Positions 1-9,700 of a stretch of 15,852 nt of DNA are shown here, piece after piece. Below the pieces are notes generated by a model. That model saw only the letters and a list, made by a program, of their open reading frames with translations, searched no databases and was not told the DNA's origin. Every line of letters begins with the position of its first letter. Within the stretch, counting starts at the first letter, position 1. A program made the position numbers and the translations under genes. This DNA comes from Acanthaster planci. Its lineage: Eukaryota > Echinodermata > Asteroidea > Valvatida > Acanthasteridae. Location of the stretch: NCBI RefSeq assembly GCF_001949145.1, contig NW_019091528.1, forward strand, positions 749,001-764,852, given 5' to 3'.

Positions 1-641
1 AAGGGGAAACGCACGCAATGCATCGTACAATGTACTTGCTTCGCGCTTGATAGAGACAACTGAAGAATTTTTGAAGCTACATGAGCGGTACTGCACAAAA
101 TACATCACACCGAATGCCCATAGCCCATAACTGCTGATTAGTCCACATTGCCATGCATGATCGGTTTCCCCTGATTTATTCCAAATTGAATTTCAAAAAC
201 TGCATTGAATTGAATTGCATGAAGTCCAAGATTGTTTCACTCCTAACAGAATGCTCTTTCAAAGAGGTGCATGTTAGCACCGTTCCTAAATCCTGAAAAA
301 ATGGCCAAGATGTCGGGGGCAGGCTGTCCTGTTTGATCAGTCAGAACTAGTCTGAATTAGCTTTTCCTCTTGTGAGGTTTTGTTTCGACATTTTTTACCG
401 TATTGAATTCAGTTGAAGAAGCAGTGGCAGAGGCTGCTTATAAGGTAATAAATCAATAAATATAAGAATCAAGGGAAGGAGAGCTCTCGCCAGTGAATAG
501 TAACATTTTAAAGGCAGGATAAACCTTCATTAATAATTACATTGCATGACACAATTTAAACAAAATATACGCATTCGAGGACCATGCTAATAAGACCATT
601 AGATTGCTGGGCTTTCAAAGAGACACATTTTTATTTGACAG
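1..641. other. Intron of the colmedin-like gene (5' edge of window)
   Basis: AT-rich sequence with no recognisable exon, repeat or RNA gene. The only exon-like segment (413-444) fails the phase test. Earlier collagen and membrane-anchor exons must lie further left. Confidence 0.5.
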
Positions 642-716
642 GACAATTTGGTCCCGAAGGACAGCCTGGACAGAAAGGAGAGAAAGGGGAAGAGGGTGGC
701 CGAGCAGTCACAACTG
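642..716 (+). CDS. Exon: collagen Gly-X-Y segment
   Basis: A 75-bp exon after the acceptor tttatttgacag, with donor gtaggt at 717. It starts at phase 1: its first two bases complete a Gly codon begun in an exon outside the window. It encodes seven uninterrupted Gly-X-Y triplets (GQF GPE GQP GQK GEK GEE GGR) followed by AVTT and a split codon. The K/E-rich triplets are typical of short collagen stems that trimerise in colmedins. Earlier collagen exons are expected to the left but none is visible in 1-641. Confidence 0.85.
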
Positions 717-3700
717 GTAGGTTTATAGGCAGACGAGTGAGAAGTAGGTTTCCAGGCTCCTTGTAAATGAAGACCTTCAAACATAAGGATACAAACTGAA
801 CTTTTAACTGTCTACATTTTTTTCCTGTATGGTGCAGGTATTACGGGTCTTGTCAGTACCGTTGACAATGGAAAGTCAGGTGAGAAGAAACACTTTTGAA
901 ATGAGATATATTTTCTTGAAATATCTGTGACTTTGATAATTGCTATGATGTGCTGGTTCCCTCAAAGCATTTTGGGACGTTGTTTTTCTTTAATTTGTCC
1001 TATTTGTTGTATTCCTGTGTATTTGTTTGTTTATTTTATTGTTCTGTTTTAGTTTGGAGCCGCGATATATATACTTGCTCTACCGAACAGTTTGTCAATA
1101 GCTTACTTCACCCTTGTGACCGAATACTGACAGTTTAATACAGTTGATTGATTTTTTTCTGGTTTTGCAAATCAATAGTAAATAATTATGAGCTCATGAA
1201 CATCTACAGGGAAAACAATCTAGAACAGAGATTAAAATATAACACACCCTTAAAGAAAATGAAAATATCAACAGGCCATATTGATTTAACTTTCAGGTTT
1301 TCAAATGACTACAGATAGTTCCACTTCCATTCCAAAGCCCGAGACATCGCCATCCCTTGATACAGACAGCACTCCCAACCCAGGTATACCCAACAGATTA
1401 CTTTCTGAAACCTCCCAGTTGCCTAGGAGATCGGAACCCATCCCCGTGACTGAACTGGCTTAATTAACCTACGTAATTTGACTCCACCAATCACGATGCA
1501 TGCATCCTATATTCCTGTGCTCTCCTCTGTCGTGTCTGAGGCTTGCATGCGAACTGTTTTATGCAGTTTCTCGGTGTGCAACACTGCGAGTGTTTTGTAT
1601 ATCGCAACGTTTGGGATAAGCTACAGCTACATGGTAAACGGATCTTGTCTTCAGACTTGCATCAGAATGTAGATACATGTACGCAGTGTATTGACAATGA
1701 GGAGGAACTACCACGGCTGGTTGGTTCAGTTGGTAGGGTGATGTACGGTGTCCTACAGGTCACAGGTTCAAACCCACTGTGCATTTTTATCGTTCTTAAA
1801 ATCAATGTTGTTGTTTTATTTAACCTTATAAGTCAGTAGAGAAGATTAAACAGCTTAATAGCATCCACATGGAAAAAGAGCCGAGATTTAAATACACGTA
1901 TTACCAAATAGGCCTACTGTTTGTTTCACATTGTTTTAAAAAATCTGAAACAATCAACAGGCCCATTTTATTTTTGTTTTAGCTCCCCAGGTGACTACAG
2001 CCGGCCTTGCTCCCACTACAGAGCCTACACTATCACCATCACCAGACTTACTGAGCACTCCAAACCCAGGTAGGCCTACGCCCGAAAGACTGAAGTTTCA
2101 CATTCTATAACCCCTCAGTATAGTTACAAAATGCTGACCAAAGGTTCGAATCCAATAGTGAGTGCCCTCAGCCCTGTGACTTTTTATCTGAAAGTGGCCC
2201 GTGGGCACGGACGTATATAAAAAAAATCTGGACTCGCAATGCCCTCAATCAGCTAACTGAGATCATTGAATCCTCTAGCGGCCATTTTACCGAGCCGAAT
2301 ACAAAGCTTGCCCGGCAATGCCCGCCTTTGTTCTCCCTGGCGTCAATAGAAGCGAGCCAACCCGCGCATTTGTATTCGGCTCGGTAAAATGGCCGCTGGT
2401 TGGCTTCTGTTTCATACAAAGGCGTTGCAACTCCAGGATTTTTAATATACGTCCGTGGGTAGCTTGCACGTCAAACTGATTAAATACATGTAGTTGCAGG
2501 TGTCCAACATTTCAAGTGGTGTGTGCGCGGTGACTGCATGGTGTGAAATAAAGCATGTTGAAGGTGAAGTTTGAATGACATATGAAACAATCTATGGGAC
2601 AGAGAGAGCCCCTACTGCCCCCCGCATTTGTGTTGGTCATTGTTACGCTGGTGTCTCCGGATTTCTTTTCAGACACCAAGGGGGATGTGTTAAGTGACTA
2701 TAGGCCGGAGTGTGTATGCGGATTGGACTCGTTGGGGGTACCCCTCTATATTATTTCGTGCCTGGTATATTGAATGATGTTGGTTTATAATCGTCATTTT
2801 TGGTAATATCAACAACAGAGGGCGCTGTTCAACTACACTTTATTCACCCTCTCGTAACAGCTTATAAATACTTAAAATTTCTAAAAGAATGTACGTACAA
2901 TTTTTTAACGAGAAACTGTTAATTGGAGTGATATAGTAAAATAAAATTTGCAGTCCGTCTCAACTTTGTTGGATGTGTACCTTAAAGCCGCTACAATAAA
3001 TTTGTGCACCATTCACTGAATCCTTTCAAACGAACTTGTTTTGCCAAGTCCAAAAGAAATTCTATAGTACCAGACTGGTACGTACTTCCACATTCTTTGT
3101 TTCAAGTGGCTGAATCTGAAATAAACTTTACTTTCAGAAATTAATCNNNNNNNNNNNNNNNNNNNNNNNNNNNNNNNNNNNNNNNNNNNNNNNNNNNNNN
3201 NNNNNNNNNNNNNNNNNNNNNNNNNNNNNNNNNNNNNNNNNNNNNNNNNNNNNNNNNNNNNNNNNNNNNNNNNNNNNNNNNNNNNNNNNNNNNNNNNNNN
3301 NNNNNNNNNNNNNNNNNNNNNNNNNNNNNNNNNNNNNNNNNNNNNNNNNNNNNNNNNNNNNNNNNNNNNNNNNNNNNNNNNNNNNNNNNNNNNNNNNNNN
3401 NNNNNNNNNNNNNNNNNNNNNNNNNNNNNNNNNNNNNNNNNNNNNNNNNNNNNNNNNNNNNNNNNNNNNNNNNNNNNNNNNNNNNNNNNNNNNNNNNNNN
3501 NNNNNNNNNNNNNNNNNNNNNNNNNNNNNNNNNNNNNNNNNNNNNNNNNNNNNNNNNNNNNNNNNNAACATTCATACTGTGAATTTCTTTCCTTGGATTT
3601 TTTTCTCAAAATTCCAAAGTTCGAAACTTATTTACATCAGTGTTTACTGGCTTGGGTGTTTGTGGTGTACATGTATGGTTGACTGATGTGTCATTTACTT

Positions 3701-6700
3701 TGGTGGAGAGACGGCAGCACTGAGCAAGTGAGCACTACGGGTAAGCGTAAAGTTCACTGCCTTGGTCATGGTTCAGTGCTTAGTGATGGGTATTCGGTGT
3801 ACTTGTTATTGTCTTCTTCGTCCGATATGTGGGGGGGGGGGGCTCTGACCGTCAAGTAAGAGATGTTTTGTTTGGTAACTTTGTCTCCTTTTGTGGCTTC
3901 TACAATGTTTACTCTTTTCGTCGCCAAATAGAAGGTGTTAGGTGAATGGTGAAGTATGTATGGATTTGTTTGGTTGTCGCACAAGGACTGTGTCTCCTGG
4001 CTGGATGATTAAGAATACCATTTTATTGGCTATTTTCTGAAAATATAGCATCTTAGCTTCGTGCTCATGCAAGAACTAAGAGATATTGTGAAAATTATAG
4101 CATAGGCCTACAATGATGAAAGATGCCAAAAAAGTCAATTTTGGGGGCAGCTTTTCCATTGACGTGCAACGGGAAGTAAAGAATCGGTATGCCGTCCATC
4201 GTTCAACTTCTCCATTAGCTCTTGGCTAAAGAGGGTCGGCGATAGAAAAAAAAACCTACTTCCTGAACAGTAAAGGCACTGCCTTAGTGTTCAGGAAGTA
4301 GGAGAATCCGAGATATGAAAAATTGGCAATCTCGTGCGGTGGAATGGGGGCCATTGTCTGTCTTTATACCGGGTATATCTTGTCTGGCAAAGATAGCATC
4401 CAGCTTCGAAAAGGTTGCTATCGACTTTTGGGCAACAGTGGCGGAACATTGTTACATGTGTGTAGGGGGGGCAAGCTCGGCCATTAGATTGAAAAGAACT
4501 TACAATTCTGAAGTTGCAATGTACCTCCAATGGCTGGTAGACCTATAAAGTGGGGGGGGGGGCAAAATGACTGCCTTCTCAACGGTGTGGAGGGACCCCC
4601 TCTCCATTCCGCCGCTAGTGTTTCTGGGTACTTAGCGTACGTATTCGTCAACTGCAACCAGGACCGGATGACTGATACGGTTTATAACACTCGCAATCCG
4701 CGTGGTTAAACTACAACAACAGAGGACGCTTTTCAACTACACTGCACTGTATGTCGTGAGTTTGGGCATGATCCCTGAAGAAACATACCAACAGAGTGAA
4801 CTGAATGAACCAGAATTTTTGGCTGGTGGGCATCCTACTCTGTACTGTCAGTGGTTCGTCCATTTGAAGCAATCTATCTGTTCGCCTTTTTAAGCGATAT
4901 ATTTTAACTTCCGTGACAATCTCTTTCTAAACAAATACATGTAACTGTAGCAATCTATTGTGGAGTTTTACAATAAAGATAACGAAATAGTAACATCACT
5001 CCAATCATAGTGACCAAGACAACGCTGTCGCCTGACTTCAAGGCTACTATACAACCTCAGGTATATCCAGAAGACTAATTCTCTAGTTACTAATTACAAA
5101 AAAGATGTCTGGTGATTTGGATGGATGAAGCAATACTTTCATTTCCTTTACTTACAGTGACCTGGGTTCAAATCCAACCAGGGTTCGAATTCTAACAATT
5201 ACAAAAAAATCCCTGGCACTTCCGTTTTGATTTTTATTACCCTGAAATTGAATACAAAAGAAGTAAGAACTTAAAATATTTCCATGAAAAGTTGGGTCAA
5301 GAACACAGATAATAAAATGATAAAATCTTGTTTCCAACTGTTTAAGGCAAGAAATAAAATTAAAGGCTAGCAGGTTAGATGCAGTGTTGTATGAAGTCCA
5401 GTCCCTGGAAATGCCTGGAAGTGTGAAAGGGTGAAATGATGATGGCATTTTCCCCATTCAGTGACACTTTGTCTCTGGTGACTTGCAGTGACTCCTAGTT
5501 GGAGTATAAGGAAAATCTGGCCCTGTTATGTCCGGTAGGGGTTTGGAATGGGCGGACATAAGAACATGACCAGTCGTTGAATGAACTTTTCAGTTGTAAT
5601 GGTGATGCGAGTAGAGGACTGTTAATTTTTTTCAAGTCCGCTTGGAAATAAAAGCACGCTTTCGTCCCTTCGTATTGGACTCATCAGTTGCACAAGGGTG
5701 ATTCCGGGGCCGGAATCATACGAACTCAGAGGTGGTTTGAAATTTAGTATGTGCGCCAAGAGCAGACGCTCTTTTTGTTGCCAGCCAGTAAATTTCATTC
5801 TACATGTATTTCGGTTTGTTTTTCAAGTAGGATCGAGAGCAGTATATTTAGCATATCTAGTGTTTCATCTTGTTCTTCGAGTCTGTAGGGGTTGGGTAGG
5901 GCTAAGTTACGTTTAGTGGTAGTTTCGCTAGTTTTTCTCGGATGTTTTGGGCTTTTCTGAAAGCAATGAACGGAGGTTTTGGAAAGATTTCCGATAGTAG
6001 TGCATAGCTTTGAATGAGGTGCCCTTGTCTGTTTATTGCTTGATGTAGATCACTGTGGTAAAAGGCTGGGCTGTACGTGGTAACGAAGACAGGTTTGTTT
6101 TGGTTTTCGCGGCTCGTTGCATCCTTTGTATTATTTATTAGCCTTGGTCGTTCCGCATGAATGGGTGGTTTCCAGGTATTCTTGTAGTGTTGTGGATGCC
6201 AGGTTGATGGAAGGTTTGAAAGGAAGTTTCTATGCATTAGAAATGCTGTTCTTAGTCTTCGATTAAAAGCGTTTAGGTCACTTATATATGAGCGTGGTGC
6301 GGTTTGGTTTAGCGGGGGTGGGAATTAAGTTGAGACCTTTTCCTAAAGCAATCTTTTCGGTTTGTTTTAGCGTCGCTTTGGAAAAGTTGGTTACAAACGC
6401 TTCACACATTTTCATTCTATTAATTTTAAAGCTCTTCGCATCACAACTCCAACAACAGTGACCAAGACAACGTTGTTGCCTGACTTCGAGGCTACTACAA
6501 CTTCAGGTATATCCAGAAGAGTAATTCTCTCTAATTACAAAAAAAGTTGTCTGGTGATTTGGATGGATGAAGCAATATTTTCCTCTCCTTTCCTTATAGT
6601 GACCTGGGTTCAAATCTAACGAGGGTTTGCTCCCTAACAATTATAAAAAAATCCCTGGCACTTCATTTTTCTTGGTTTTCATTACCCTGAAAATAAATAC

Positions 6701-9700
6701 AAAAGAAGTACGAACTTTAAATATTTCCATGAAGAGTGATTAAGAGCACAGTTTATAAAATTATACAATCGTGTTTCGAACTGTTATAGCAAGAAATAAA
6801 ATTAAAAGTTAGCAGGTTTGATGCAGTGTTGTATGAAGTCCAGTACCTGGAAGTCCCCGTCAGTGTATCACAAGTCTTTCGCCCAGCCGCACGATATTGA
6901 TGTTACTTCATTGAACTGTGACAAGGCATTCCTTCATCCTTGTTTTGGGAAAGGGTCTTGTGGTCAGACTTGAGGAGGACTTGTGATGGACTCGAGTACA
7001 TCATACACCTGCCTAATATTTCAATCCTATCAGGATTGTTTTCAAAGGCCTTTGCCTTTGAGAGAGATTTTGCAAGAATAGAAGTCTAAGGCCCCGTGGA
7101 CGTCCTGATGATTTTTTCCAGGGGACAAACCACTTTTTTTTGAGGGAAAAAATTCCAGGGCAAAGCGCTCAACAGCTAACGACTGATAAACAGTCAACAG
7201 CAGGAGGTGGTCTGTTTGAGGTTTTTCAAGAAATTCGTTGATTTTCTTCCCATTTCTTCTCTTGTTTGTCCTTTTTCTTATTTCTCAAATTTATATGTGT
7301 TTTTTTTTTGGGGGGGGGGCGCAAAGCCCCCTCTCAACGCCAATGTCAGGCCCAGCTCTAGATGTTTTGGATGTCACTGCACTAAGCATAATTCAACAGT
7401 GTCTGTGTTTTACATTTCTGGAGAAGGAAATGTTGAAAGGAAGGTTTGAAAGGAAGTTTCTATGCATTAGAAATGCTGTTCTTAGTCTTCGATTAAAAGC
7501 GTTTAGGTCACTTATATATGAGCGTGGTGCGGTTTGGTTTAGCGGGGGTGGGAATTAAGTTGAGACCTTTTCCTAAAGCAATCTTTTCGGTTTGTTTTAG
7601 CGTCGCTTTGGAAAAGTTGGTTACAAACGCTTCACACATTTTCATTCTATTAATTTTAAAGCTCTTCGCATCACAACTCCAACAACAGTGACCAAGACAA
7701 CGTTGTTGCCTGACTTCGAGGCTACTACAACTTCAGGTATATCCAGAAGAGTAATTCTCTCTTATTACAAAAAAGTTGTCTGGTGATTTGGATGGATGAA
7801 GCAATATTTTCCTTTCCTTTACTTACAGTGACCTGGGTTCAAATCTAACGAGGTTTTGCTCCCTAACAATTACAAAAAATCCCTGGCACTTCATTTTTCT
7901 TGGTTTTCATTACCCTGAAAATAAATACAAAAGAAGTACGAACTTTAAATACTTCCATGAAAGAAGAGAAAAGAATTAACAGTTTCACCTGAAACTTTTA
8001 TCCAAATTGAAGCTCTTCAGAGTACTATAGATGATTCCACACCCATTGCCACATTATCATCAACACCTGACACGACAGCGAGTACTCCAAAGTCAGGTAT
8101 CCTTTTATCTATTCTCGCAAATATAGATAACAAGATTAAACCCTCTTTTGATTTCCGCATATACTTGAAATAAATCAATACCCTGAACACGACGGGAAAT
8201 ATGCATATCTTTCCCGTCTTAAAAAAACAGCCCAGAACATCTGCCACGCGGCCGAACGATTTGCGAAGGGGGGGGGGCGTTGTTAGGCCACCGAGTTGAA
8301 ATGTAACCTAAGCGGCGAAAGAAAGACAGGTGGTCACAAGCGGGTGCTTACACGCATTCTGCGTGTACGCAAAGACCTTGCTCCGCGTCAAACGCCCATA
8401 TACTTGCGCGCCTCATGACCCGCCTATAAAGTGAGTACCAAAACAAAAAACAAAAAAAAAAACCACGCCCTCTTTTGTTGCGCTCAGAGCAGGTACAGGC
8501 GATTCACAATCCAATCATAACGCGCGAAATTTGTCGACGGATTTCGCGCATTGTGATTGGCCAACGCAATGTACACTCTCGGAGGCGCACTATTGTGAAA
8601 CGCCCGTATTATAGGATCAGTCGAAAAAGTGTGGGGGGGGGCACCGGCTCCTCTGAGCCCCCCCCCGCTTCCGCCGCCAGTGACATATGCTGATACCAAC
8701 TCTAGTTACGTTGCTGAGATAATCTGACACAAGGAGCCCTGACAAATCATATCTGTAATCAAAACATCTCAACCCCCCCCCCAAAAGGCACGTGCCACTT
8801 TTTGGTGTGCTGGAAGAACTTCTAAACGGAATGTACTGGTTTTTCTTTATTCTATTTAAATCACAGTATAAGAAATCGTCCGCTTAAGTTTTACTTTATG
8901 AGAGCCGACATTTGTTGGGCTTCTTTTAATAGTTATGTGATGTACAGATTCAACGATGAGGCTTTAGGGATGACTCCCGAAGGAGTTATTTAAATAACTC
9001 TTTGTTGACATGCATAACTTCTGAAAGTGTTCATGTTTACATTATCTTACGATTGTCAGAGTGTGTTCTGGAAAAGATCAGTGCGCCCGAGGACCACAAG
9101 TATGGAAGTACCTACTGGGGTTCTTGGATGCAGGACACCGCCCCAAATCCGTCCCAACCAGACAAGATATGGGTGACCAAGCATTTGTATGGAGTTACCA
9201 TTTTCGGTAAAGAAAAAAATAATAAGTAAAAGATGGCGGCTAAAATGCATGGAGTGAAATGGAAACAAAGTAAAAAGAATTGCAGGTGGTTGGATCATAT
9301 TAATCATCTTTTAAAATGATTATTTACAGAATACCAAAATATGGAAGCTCTAAAGTTGGACACGTACACTAGGTACCACACCCTCTCATATACCTGGGCT
9401 GGCACGGGCCATGTGGTCTACAACAATTCCCTATACTTTCACCGTAGCTACTTGCCCGAGATTGTGCGATACGACCTGAGCTCGGAGACCGTCACAGCCA
9501 AAGTAAGCATTCCGTTTGCCCGGCACCGAAGAGTGCGTGGGCAGGGGTACCTGTACAGTTCTAATTACACTTATTTTGACCTTGCCGTCGATGACAACGG
9601 ACTGTGGGTAATTTACAAGACCACAGAGCTCAACCAGAACCTTGTGGTGTCCAGACTAGATCCAGAGGACCTCTCCATCAAGACGACAATTGTGTCCAAT

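Noticed and set aside
413-444. Exon-like segment with AG before and GTAATA after
   Set aside because: To join the collagen exon at phase 1 it must read T then TGA, an immediate stop.
3013-3609. Long - strand open frame across 3147-3566
   Set aside because: It is open only because the 420 N contain no stop codons.
5159-5200. Acceptor TTTACTTACAG followed by GTGACCTGGGTTCAAATC, and its counterparts in the later duplicate units
   Set aside because: In phase 1 it meets a stop within about 7-13 codons in the copies and has no matching donor. The GTTCAAATCC also looks like a B box, but no A box lies upstream.
8021-8096. Shorter version of the long stalk exon using the AG at 8019-8020
   Set aside because: Phase 1 reading gives TGA within five codons; the upstream acceptor at 7981-7982 keeps the frame open.
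8475-8699. Overlapping + and - strand open frames of about 70 codons, with a similar one at 15458-15661
   Set aside because: They are translations of the MITE inverted repeats; the shared HNSAPPRV and ALANHN peptides come from the element ends.
9056-9307. - strand open frame opposite the first olfactomedin exon
   Set aside because: It is a shadow of the + strand coding exon, which has clear family motifs and splice sites.
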